Below, piece after piece: positions 8,847 to 14,995 of a stretch of 64,000 nt of DNA (its first letter is position 1; each line of letters opens with the position of its first letter). The stretch is from DASPGQ01 sp035457705. Its GTDB lineage: Bacteria; Acidobacteriota; Vicinamibacteria; Marinacidobacterales; SMYC01. The notes under the pieces are model-generated. The model was not told where the DNA came from. It made no database searches and saw nothing but the letters and a program-made list of their open reading frames with translations. Made by a program: the position numbers and the translations under genes. The stretch covers positions 1 to 64,000 of the forward strand of contig DATIBD010000002.1 of the NCBI GenBank assembly GCA_035457705.1, given 5' to 3'.

Positions 8847-8972
8847 CAACTGTTGCGCTCTACGCCACACCTTCGAGGAGACCTGATGCGCGTCACGCAA
8901 CACCTGCGGTGGAAGGAAGGAACCTCCCGCCGCTGAACACCTGAAACTTCGTTCACTCCCGCGGACGAGCCC

Positions 8973-8989
8973 TTGGCACTAGTCTTGTA
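8973..8989 (+). promoter_or_regulatory. Probable sigma54 (-24/-12) promoter of the transglutaminase gene
   Basis: TTGGCAC-TAGTC-TTGTA. The -24 element TTGGCAC is consensus and the spacing is correct; the -12 element is TTGT instead of TTGC, one mismatch. Transcription would start near 9000, giving a leader of about 70 nt before the start at 9072. The gene just upstream encodes a sigma54 activator. A second TTGGCAC at about 9014-9020 lacks a -12 partner. Confidence 0.5.
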
Positions 8990-9071
8990 TACGGTGTCGT
9001 CATCACATCTTGAGTTGGCACTCGAGGTCAGGTGATTGTCGGCCGCGTCCAACGCGGCCGGGGAGGAGCCG

Positions 9072-9584
9072 ATGAGCAACGCTGGCTATCTGTTCACTGT
9101 CCCGGACGAAGAATCGTCTTGCGACGAAAGTTATCTAGCCCCGAGCGCGTTTTGCGATTCGGACCATCCCCTCATTCGGGCGATAGCCCTCGAGCTGACC
9201 AAGGATTGCTCGAGTGACGCAGAAAGAGTGGCCGTGCTCTCGAATTGGGTCAGGGATCGGATCGGCTATCGGATCCCGCCGTATCCGCAAGCCGCTTCCG
9301 ACACGTTGAACAGCAAATCAGGCTCCTGTTCCAACCGAGCCAATCTTCTGGTCGCGTTGTTGCGGGCTCTCAACATCCCGTCGGGCTTCCACCTCCTCAA
9401 GGTCGAAGCCAAAGATTGCTTCGGTCGGCTCGCAAGCCCGGTGTTCCACCCATTCCCGGATGGCTCCTCCCACGTGTTCTGCGCGGTGCAGATCGGCAAC
9501 AAGTGGGTGCGTTGCGATCCGTCAAAATGGCATATGACCACGGAGAACGCGTTCAACGAAACGTGTGAATCTTCGCTGGTGTAG
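9072..9584 (+). CDS. Transglutaminase-like cysteine protein
   Basis: 170 residues, a compact transglutaminase core: the catalytic cysteine in KSGSCSNRANLLVALLRALN (about residue 85), histidine in GSSHVFCAVQIGNKWV (about 133) and aspartate in RCDPSKW (about 148). The triad is intact. No signal peptide or membrane segment is seen, so a cytoplasmic role is likely. Proteins of this fold include proteases, peptide N-glycanases and amide-forming enzymes; the substrate is not inferable. The ATG at 9072 is chosen over one 36 nt upstream because GGAGGAG sits 3 nt before it; this spacing is short. It is probably driven by the sigma54 promoter at 8973-8989 under the FHA activator upstream. It ends 6 bp before the island-border repeat. 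Confidence 0.75.
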   Translation: MSNAGYLFTVPDEESSCDESYLAPSAFCDSDHPLIRAIALELTKDCSSDAERVAVLSNWVRDRIGYRIPPYPQAASDTLNSKSGSCSNRANLLVALLRALNIPSGFHLLKVEAKDCFGRLASPVFHPFPDGSSHVFCAVQIGNKWVRCDPSKWHMTTENAFNETCESSLV

Positions 9585-9590
9585 GGAGAG

Positions 9591-9616
9591 TGGCTCCCCG
9601 GGTAGGATTCGAACCT
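9591..9616. repeat. Island border: 26-bp duplicate of the 3' end of tRNA-Asn
   Basis: This segment matches 10589-10614 exactly, i.e. the CCA end, acceptor strand and T-arm of the tRNA-Asn gene, in the same orientation. Identity stops at both sides. A partial tRNA 3' end in direct repeat with the intact gene is the classic footprint of tyrosine-integrase insertion (attL/attR). Confidence 0.8.
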
Positions 9617-9726
9617 GCCTGGAGGTTTGAGTCGGCGGGGGTGGTCCAGACGAAGGATGTGAGTTCTTGTAGTAGTTTTCGACGAAGCGTTCGATGCCAG
9701 ATGTCGAGGAGCAGTCACGCTCAACG

Positions 9727-10248
9727 TCAGACGAGACGGTCGAGCAGCTCAGCGGGTACGGAGGCACGAAGCTCGGGGTGCGCTTCCAGGATCCTCGAGA
9801 TATCCGCCAGGTCTTTCTGGCGTTTGCTGGCCCGTGGGTTCGGGTCCAAGGCAGCCCAAACCTTCCCCTGCATTACATCCGGCAGGCTCGCGACCGGCAA
9901 GGTGCGTCCGAGCACCGACCTTGGCTCGGCTCGTTCGACGAACTCGAAGTATCGCGGATCGGTCTGAATCTGAATCCGCAAGTCCGAATCGGGAACCGAA
10001 ATGTTCAGGCTATGAGGGAAACGCTCGAGTCGATACCGCTCAGCGAGTGCGCGCTCGAGCGAGGGCAACTCATCCACAGAGACGACGAGATCGAGGTCGA
10101 GGCTGACGAGCGGCTCCACGTAGGCGTTGACCGCTTGACCACCCACGACACAGTAGGCGACGTTTTTTTCCTTCAAAAGAGAAACAAACGTTTCGAGAAA
10201 ATTGGCGTCATCCACCGTGACGGTTTTCCAGAATTGAATCGCCTGCAC
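9727..10248 (-). CDS. Nucleotidyltransferase-fold protein (AbiEii/MNT-like), island cargo
   Basis: 173 residues. The N-terminal part has the nucleotidyltransferase pattern: VVGGQAVNAYVEPL (GG motif, about residues 36-48) followed by SLDLDLVVSV (metal-binding Asp-x-Asp). The C-terminal part is helical (SKRQKDLADISRILEAHPEL), like AbiEii/AbiGii-type or antitoxin-type nucleotidyltransferases that use KxxDxxDI-like motifs. Such genes are common cargo of islands, often in toxin-antitoxin or phage-defence pairs, but no partner is left here. The GTG start at 10248 has no convincing ribosome-binding site; the GTG coding the V of TVDDANF is an alternative. Activity is possible but undemonstrated. Confidence 0.7.
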   Translation of the reverse strand: MQAIQFWKTVTVDDANFLETFVSLLKEKNVAYCVVGGQAVNAYVEPLVSLDLDLVVSVDELPSLERALAERYRLERFPHSLNISVPDSDLRIQIQTDPRYFEFVERAEPRSVLGRTLPVASLPDVMQGKVWAALDPNPRASKRQKDLADISRILEAHPELRASVPAELLDRLV

Positions 10249-10395
10249 AATGCATTCTAGCCCATCTTCCGGGAAGGCAGGCCTGACTCGTCACCACGAT
10301 CAGGGACACGAGTTCGTCGTCAGACTTGTATTGGGGGCGCAAAGGCTCAATCAGCCGGAAGGGCGCAGCGGCACTCGCAATAGAGTCGCGGCGAA

Positions 10396-10507
10396 CCGGT
10401 GCGCTCCGATCACCTACGTGGCCGCTCAGCTCGGCCACACGAAGCCGACGACTACGCTGGAATACCACGCGCACGATATTCCGAACGAGGGGGGTTTCAT
10501 TCGCTGA
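10396..10507 (+). pseudogene. Tyrosine recombinase (integrase) C-terminal fragment
   Basis: The frame reads CAPITYVAAQLGHTKPTTTL then EYHAHDIPN. This matches the last catalytic stretch of phage-type integrases: a helix with the GH pair and the nucleophilic Tyr in a tTxxYxH context. The upstream catalytic Arg and HxxR boxes and the whole N-terminus are absent. It abuts the intact tRNA-Asn, the expected integrase position in an integrated element. It cannot encode a working recombinase. Confidence 0.65.
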
Positions 10508-10588
10508 CCTAATGGACTCCGATTCCGGCGAAGGTGGCACCAAAGTGGGAATCGAGGACGGTGAGTCCTAGGAAGCCGTTGAAGGGGT

Positions 10589-10663
10589 TGGCTCCCCGGG
10601 TAGGATTCGAACCTACAGCCTACGGATTAACAGTCCGCCGCTCCACCATTGAGCTACCGGGGA
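10589..10663 (-). tRNA. tRNA-Asn (GTT)
   Basis: Reads 5' TCCCCGG...CCGGGGA-G-CCA 3' with a 7-bp acceptor stem and encoded CCA. The D-arm is GCTC/GAGC, the anticodon arm GCGGA-CTGTTAA-TCCGT gives anticodon GTT, and the T-arm is GTAGG-TTCGAAT-CCTAC. It is the integration target of the remnant at 9591-10614. Confidence 0.95.
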
Positions 10664-10736
10664 CCAGGAGCGTGAAGTCCGCGATTATAGCACGCCCCGT
10701 GTCCGTAGGACATAAAGCCGGGCCCAAGCGCGGCTC

Positions 10737-11348
10737 TCAGCTTCCTGAACTTCTTTCCGTTCCCCTCGTCAGCTCCTGCAGCACGAGCTTGGCCACAGCC
10801 TTCAGGGTGTCGAACACTCCGAACCCATCCTCCGAGGCGGCGATGGCTTCGAGCACCGGCTCGGTGTCGATGCAGAGCTTCGATTTCATTTCGTCCACCG
10901 GCACCGCGCTCGGAAGGTCTCGTTTGTTGAGCTGAAGAACGTAGGGAATCGTACGGATGTCGTAGCCCTGCGCTTTGAGATTCTGCTCGAGGTTCCTCAG
11001 GCTTTCCACGTTCGCGTCCATGCGCTCACGCTGGGAATCCGCAACGAATATGACGCCGTCGACACCCTTGAGGATGAGCTTGCGCGAGGCGTCGTAGAAG
11101 ACCTGCCCGGGAACGGTGTAGAGGTGGAATCGAGTCTTGAACCCGCGGACGTTCCCTAGCTCGAGAGGGAGAAAATCGAAGAACAGGGTCCGATCGGTCT
11201 CGGTCGCCAGGGAGATCAATTTGCCTTTGGCGTTCGGATTCGTCTTTTCGTAGATGAACTGCAGATTGGTCGTCTTCCCGCACAATCCGGGACCGTAGTA
11301 GACGATCTTGCAATTGATTTCTCGTGATGCGTAATTGATGAAAGTCAT
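10737..11348 (-). CDS. mglA: MglA-family small Ras-like GTPase
   Basis: 203 residues. The P-loop GPGLCGKTTN is at 19-28, the switch region has LATETDRTLFFDFLP, TVPGQ stands at the DxxG position, and the base-specificity motif is NKRD. These are typical of bacterial MglA, which lacks the DxxG aspartate. MglA-GTP marks the leading pole and controls motility and polarity in Myxococcus; in other phyla it is a general polarity switch. The gene follows mglB by 8 nt, the usual mglB-mglA order. There is no membrane anchor. The tRNA-Asn lies downstream. Confidence 0.93.
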   Translation of the reverse strand: MTFINYASREINCKIVYYGPGLCGKTTNLQFIYEKTNPNAKGKLISLATETDRTLFFDFLPLELGNVRGFKTRFHLYTVPGQVFYDASRKLILKGVDGVIFVADSQRERMDANVESLRNLEQNLKAQGYDIRTIPYVLQLNKRDLPSAVPVDEMKSKLCIDTEPVLEAIAASEDGFGVFDTLKAVAKLVLQELTRGTERSSGS

Positions 11349-11356
11349 TCGCCGTC

Positions 11357-11857
11357 TTACTCGCTGAACAAGCTGTCGATGTCCTCGTCGGTGATCTCGG
11401 CAAACGGCGACTCGAAACCGGCGCCCGAGGATGCCTTTTCCGCTTCGACCTTGTGCATGATGGTGTCGAAGACGCCGTTCAAGTCTTGAGCTGCCTTCTT
11501 CACCCGCAGCCTGACCAGGCCGAGAGACGACCGTTCGTCGAAAATGACCACGAGAATCACGCGAAGCCCGACGATGGAAATATGAATATTGTCCCGCTCG
11601 CCTTCGTGAAAGAGCACTGAGAACTCTTTCTCGCCGATGAGCTTGGCAAGAGCGTCCGTCGCCGCGACGTTGCCCGCCGTCAACGAAGCCAGCGACGTGG
11701 TGTCTAGATTGTCGATGTTGCCGTGGGCGGCGATCTGCTGCCCGTTCTTGTCCACCAGGAACACGAGCTTAGCGTTGGCGTCGGTGCGGAGCTTGCTCAG
11801 AATCGTCTTGATCTGATTGAACTCCTCGTCATACATCACCACGTCAGTGGTCGCCAT
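11357..11857 (-). CDS. mglB: MglB, roadblock/LC7 GTPase-activating protein for MglA
   Basis: 166 residues with one roadblock/LC7 domain (about 10-125): LVFLVDKNGQQIAAHGN, SLASLTAGNVAATDALAKLI, FHEGERDNIHISIVGLRVIL. It dimerises and stimulates GTP hydrolysis by MglA. The C-terminal tail (KASSGAGFESPFAEITDEDI) is longer than the domain and acidic. Start ATG 11857 is preceded by GGAGGAAATCAGAGTC. First gene of a two-gene operon with its own promoter at 11928-11956. Confidence 0.93.
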   Translation of the reverse strand: MATTDVVMYDEEFNQIKTILSKLRTDANAKLVFLVDKNGQQIAAHGNIDNLDTTSLASLTAGNVAATDALAKLIGEKEFSVLFHEGERDNIHISIVGLRVILVVIFDERSSLGLVRLRVKKAAQDLNGVFDTIMHKVEAEKASSGAGFESPFAEITDEDIDSLFSE

Positions 11858-11927
11858 GACTCTGATTTCCTCCGTCCGAGACCTACACGCGCAAAGGGAT
11901 GGGGCTGCGGGCTTTGTTTACGTTATA

Positions 11928-11956
11928 GATATAGCGAAAAGAGGGCCAATTGGCAA
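11928..11956 (-). promoter_or_regulatory. Sigma70-type promoter of mglBA
   Basis: Read on the minus strand: TTGCCA (11951-11956), a 17-nt spacer, TATATC (11928-11933). Transcription should start about 65 nt before mglB, leaving room for the good ribosome-binding site. The promoter sits in the recR-mglB gap, so mglBA can be expressed independently of the dnaX-ebfC-recR unit. Confidence 0.6.
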
Positions 11957-11973
11957 GCGGCGCGGTGCCCGAG

Positions 11974-12573
11974 TCAATACTCGCGGCGGCCCTCTAAGGC
12001 TTTACCTACCGTCACTTCGTCGGCGTAGTCGAGGTCGCTTCCGACGGGGATGCCCATGGCGATGCGAGTCACCCGCACTCCGAGGGGTTTAATGAGTTTC
12101 GAGAGGTAAATCGCGGTGGCCTCACCCTCCACGTTGGGGTTCGTTGCGAGGATCACCTCTTCGACCTCGCCATTTTGGAGCCGGGCCAGGAGGCCCTTGA
12201 TCTTCAGCTCCTCGGGTCCGATACCCTGGAGGGGCGAGAGGCTCCCCATCAACACGTGATACCGACCCTTGAACTCGTGGGTCTTCTCGATCGCCACGAC
12301 GTTGGGTGGCTCTTCGACCACACACAAGAGCTTGCCGTTTCGCTCCGGGCTGGAGCAGAAGAAACAGGGATCCCCGTCGGTGATGTTGTTGCAGATCGAA
12401 CAGGTTGCTATCTTCTCTTTGACGTCGACGATTGCCCTGGCGAGATGTTCGGCTTCGTCGCCGCTCGCTCGCAAGATATGAAAGGCAATTCGCTGCGCCG
12501 ACTTGGCGCCGATTCCCGGAAGTGATTTGAGCTCGGCGATGAGCCGAGAGACGGGCTCGGGGTAGTCCCTCAT
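11974..12573 (-). CDS. recR: Recombination mediator protein RecR
   Basis: 199 residues, standard length. N-terminal helix-hairpin-helix (SRLIAELKSLPGIGAKSAQR), a zinc finger with four cysteines (TCSICNNITDGDPCFFC), then a Toprim domain (LLCVVEEPPNVVAIEKTHEF ... ILATNPNVEGEATAIYLS). RecR works with RecO/RecF to load RecA at gaps. The ATG at 12573 matches the family N-terminus (MRDYPEPVSRLI); upstream frame belongs to the hairpin repeat. It is the third gene of the conserved dnaX-ebfC-recR group, but here a type B repeat separates it from ebfC. Confidence 0.96.
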   Translation of the reverse strand: MRDYPEPVSRLIAELKSLPGIGAKSAQRIAFHILRASGDEAEHLARAIVDVKEKIATCSICNNITDGDPCFFCSSPERNGKLLCVVEEPPNVVAIEKTHEFKGRYHVLMGSLSPLQGIGPEELKIKGLLARLQNGEVEEVILATNPNVEGEATAIYLSKLIKPLGVRVTRIAMGIPVGSDLDYADEVTVGKALEGRREY

Positions 12574-12718
12574 TAGTGCTCCATTCCGTCGCGAGACCCG
12601 TGATCGATCGTCCGGCACGGCTCGGCCCGCATACGGCGCGGCGAGCGCGCCGATCTCGCGGCAGAAGTTTTGACCACCGCTCGGTAGGCTGGGCCGTATT
12701 TTCTCATCAGCCTGCTAG
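12574..12718 (+). repeat. Dispersed three-hairpin repeat, copy 2 (type B)
   Basis: Fills the whole ebfC-recR gap. It begins TAGTGCTCCATTCCGTCGCG right at the recR start and ends ATCAGCCTGCTAG, whose CTAG carries the ebfC stop codon. The characteristic type B block GCAGAAGTTTTGACCACCGC is at 12661-12680. Being inside a co-transcribed group, it would be copied into mRNA as stem-loops. Confidence 0.85.
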
Positions 12719-13008
12719 AACAGCCCCGGGAGGTTGCCTGCCATGGATCCGAGCTCCCGCTGGGCCGCTTCGTCCACTTTCCTCGCTGCCTCGTTGACCG
12801 CCGCGGTCACCAGATCCTGGAGCATCTCGATGTCGTCCTTGTTCACGACCTCGGCGTCGATGGTCACCCCCGTGACCACCTTGTTACCATTCATCTTCAC
12901 TTTGACCATCCCCCCGCCTGCGGCGGCTTCGACGGCGATGGCATCGAGCTGTTGTTTGAGCTTCTCCTGCAGGGCCTTTGCCTGCTTCATGATCTGGGTG
13001 AGTTTCAT
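12715..13008 (-). CDS. ebfC: YbaB/EbfC nucleoid-associated protein
   Basis: 97 residues, full length for the family. N-terminal helix MKLTQIMKQAKALQEKLKQQ, the conserved AAAGGGMVKVKMNGNKVVTG strand region, and the C-terminal DIEMLQDLVTAAVNEAARKV helix. It binds DNA as a tweezer-like dimer. Located between dnaX and recR as in most bacteria, 21 bp after dnaX. The TAG stop lies in the terminal CTAG of the downstream repeat. Confidence 0.95.
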   Translation of the reverse strand: MKLTQIMKQAKALQEKLKQQLDAIAVEAAAGGGMVKVKMNGNKVVTGVTIDAEVVNKDDIEMLQDLVTAAVNEAARKVDEAAQRELGSMAGNLPGLF

Positions 13009-13029
13009 GTCTGGCTCCTTCGCTTCGTT

Positions 13030-14631
13030 TCATTCGATCCCTGGGAGCACGTCTTCCACTTCGCCCTGGAAAGTATCGACGAAGCGTTGCACGAGGGGAT
13101 CGTCTTCCGCCTGGCTTCGCACCGAGTTGCGATCGGGCGACAGGGGCTCCAGCTTCCGAGGATCGTCGACCTCGACGACGACGGAGATGTCTCGTCCCAC
13201 GAGCTGCGAAAGCTGTGTTGCGAGAAGGGTCCGCAGCTCCTTCTCGTCGAGTTGTTCCGCGATGACCTTCTGATCCGCCGCATAGACGAGACGCAGCCGG
13301 CCGTCCTCGAGCTGGGCCCTCTCGTGACGTGACACGAGGGCATGAAGCATCGGCTTCGACGTCTTGAGCTTGTCGACGAGCGATTTCACCGGATCGGTCT
13401 CGGCGTTACCGGCCTTTGCCGGAGGGCGAGGGGGGGCTAGGGGGCTCGGCCCAGACGTTTTTCGAGGTTCGTTACTCGCGACCGGGGGGGGATTGCCGGA
13501 AACGAGATCCTCGAAGCGTCGGAGAAGCTCTTCGAAGCTGGCCAATCGACCGAGCTGCGAGAGCTTGAGGAGGGCGATCTCGAGGTGGAATCGGGGCTCG
13601 GGCGAGCTTCGAAGCGCCAGCTCGGCCTCGGCAAGCACGTGAAGGCTTCTCACGAGGTCCTCTTCGCTGAGCGATCCGGCCAGCGATTCGAGCTCGGGAC
13701 GCTCGCTCGGTACTTCGAGCAGCTCGTCGGCGTCGGGAGCGACTCGGGTAACGAGAACGTCTCTGATGTACTGCATCAGAGCTGAAGTGAAATAGCGAAG
13801 ATCCCTTCCGCCGCTCACGATCCGATCCACCGTCTTTAGTATCGCGGCGGTATCGCGCTCGACGATGGCCTTCAGGGTCTCTCTGAGCACGTCACGCTCG
13901 ATGAGGCCGAGAAGCTCGGTAACGTCCGTTTCTCCGATTCGTTTACCGCTCGCCGCGCTCACCTGGTCGAGGGCGGATATCCCGTCCCTGAGGCTTCCCG
14001 AGGCCACCCGGGCGATCGCCGCGATGGCGGCGTCGTCGATTTCCATCCCTTCGGCGTCAGCGATCTTCTGAAGCTGAGCCGCGATCTCGGACGGGGCCAC
14101 GGTACGGAACTCGAACTCCTGGCACCGCGAACGTATGGTGTCGGGAATCTTGTGTTGCTCGGTGGTCGCGAAGATGAACTTGACGTGCGGCGGTGGCTCC
14201 TCGAGCGTCTTCAGGAGCGCATTGAAGGAATGGGTGCTCAGCATATGCACTTCGTCGACGATATAGATCTTGTATTTGTCCCTCGAGGGAGCGTACGGCA
14301 CCGTCTCCAGAAGCTCGCGAAACTCCTCCACTTTGGTGTGAGAGGCTCCGTCGATCTCGAGAACGTCCATGGATCGGCCCGCCGCGATCTCTCGGCATGC
14401 GTCGCACTTCCCGCAAGGGCGCACGGTGGGGCCACTCTGGCAGTTGAGCGCCTTGGCCAGAATACGTGCGGTCGTCGTCTTGCCGACCCCCCGGACGCCG
14501 GCGAACAAGAACGCGTGAGCGACCCGGCCCTTTTGAATGGCATTCGTCAGCGTGCGGCAAATGGCCTCCTGGCCGATGAGGTCCTCGAAGACCGCGGGCC
14601 GATACTTGAGTGCCAGTACCTCGTACGTCAT
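13030..14631 (-). CDS. dnaX: DNA polymerase III subunit gamma/tau
   Basis: 533 residues. Walker A AGVRGVGKTT (44-53), zinc cysteines at 64, 73, 76 and 79 (C...CGKC..C), Walker B YIVDEVHML, sensor region FIFATTEQHKIPDTIRSRCQ, then the clamp-loader domain III. Residues about 385-420 are a Pro/Ala-rich linker and the rest is a tau-like C-terminal domain. A programmed frameshift for gamma is not obvious. It starts the dnaX-ebfC-recR unit and is preceded on the same strand by the SRP RNA and tRNA-Ser. Confidence 0.96.
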   Translation of the reverse strand: MTYEVLALKYRPAVFEDLIGQEAICRTLTNAIQKGRVAHAFLFAGVRGVGKTTTARILAKALNCQSGPTVRPCGKCDACREIAAGRSMDVLEIDGASHTKVEEFRELLETVPYAPSRDKYKIYIVDEVHMLSTHSFNALLKTLEEPPPHVKFIFATTEQHKIPDTIRSRCQEFEFRTVAPSEIAAQLQKIADAEGMEIDDAAIAAIARVASGSLRDGISALDQVSAASGKRIGETDVTELLGLIERDVLRETLKAIVERDTAAILKTVDRIVSGGRDLRYFTSALMQYIRDVLVTRVAPDADELLEVPSERPELESLAGSLSEEDLVRSLHVLAEAELALRSSPEPRFHLEIALLKLSQLGRLASFEELLRRFEDLVSGNPPPVASNEPRKTSGPSPLAPPRPPAKAGNAETDPVKSLVDKLKTSKPMLHALVSRHERAQLEDGRLRLVYAADQKVIAEQLDEKELRTLLATQLSQLVGRDISVVVEVDDPRKLEPLSPDRNSVRSQAEDDPLVQRFVDTFQGEVEDVLPGIE

Positions 14632-14696
14632 GCGGCTGTCTTTCTCATCCCTGTTCCCCTCGACCCCGCCGTAGCCCGAAGGAGCAACTGGGCCTG

Positions 14697-14725
14697 CCCC
14701 GCCGTAGCCCGAAGGCGTAGGCGGG
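14697..14725 (-). terminator. Hairpin 3' of the SRP RNA, possible terminator
   Basis: On the minus strand the hairpin has a TTCG loop and GC-rich arms (CCCGCC/GGCGGG outer, GCC/GGC inner), starting 6 nt after the SRP RNA. A 19-bp piece of it is repeated exactly at 14664-14682. No T-run follows, so it may be only an RNA-end or processing structure. Confidence 0.4.
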
Positions 14726-14730
14726 TGGAG

Positions 14731-14840
14731 CCCCGCGGCTCAGGCGATCTGCGGCACAGTCGAGTTCTTGCTACCGCTGCTCCCTTCCGGGCCTGACGGG
14801 GTTCACAAGCTCGACTCGCGCAGGACCTGAACCGCAGGAC
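14731..14840 (-). ncRNA. ffs: Signal recognition particle RNA (small 4.5S type)
   Basis: The minus strand contains the SRP domain IV signature GTCAGGCCCGGAAGGGAGCA then GCGGTAGCAAG: the GGAA tetraloop with both internal loops that bind Ffh. The flanks pair as a long rod: AGTCGAG with CTCGACT, CTGCG with CGCAG, GCGGTTCAGG with CCTGAGCCGC (one G-U pair). No Alu domain, so it is the small bacterial type of about 110 nt. Ends are estimated from the pairing. It lies about 100 bp upstream of dnaX, a common bacterial position. Confidence 0.92.
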
Positions 14841-14882
14841 ACGAAAACTCTCCAGAATATGGCTGGCATGTCTGGCACGGGC

Positions 14883-14972
14883 TGGCGGAGGGGGTGGGAT
14901 TCGAACCCACGGTACCGTTACCGGTACACCAGCTTTCCGGGCTAGCCAAATAAGCCACTCTTGCACCCCTCC
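14883..14972 (-). tRNA. tRNA-Ser (GGA)
   Basis: Class II tRNA of 90 nt: acceptor GGAGGGG/CCCCTCC, discriminator G, encoded CCA. Anticodon arm CTAGC-CCGGAAA-GCTGG gives GGA. Long variable arm TGTACCGGTAACGGTACC, T-arm GTGGG-TTCGAAT-CCCAC. It lies directly upstream of the SRP RNA on the same strand and may be co-transcribed with it. Confidence 0.95.
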
Positions 14973-14995
14973 AGCTCTGCTTCGGAGACGGGGAA

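Larger units (their letters stand above)
9591..10614. mobile_element. Remnant of a tRNA-Asn-integrated genomic island (about 1 kb)
   Basis: Bounded by 26-bp direct repeats derived from the tRNA-Asn 3' end. Inside are one intact gene (nucleotidyltransferase-like, minus strand) and, next to the intact tRNA where an integrase is expected, a short C-terminal fragment of a tyrosine recombinase. The rest (9617-9726 and 10508-10588) contains no recognisable gene. Size and the integrase remains suggest an element that lost most of its content by deletion and can no longer move by itself. Confidence 0.65.

Noticed and set aside
9014..9020. Second TTGGCAC upstream of the transglutaminase gene as another sigma54 promoter
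   Set aside because: No -12 element at the right distance.
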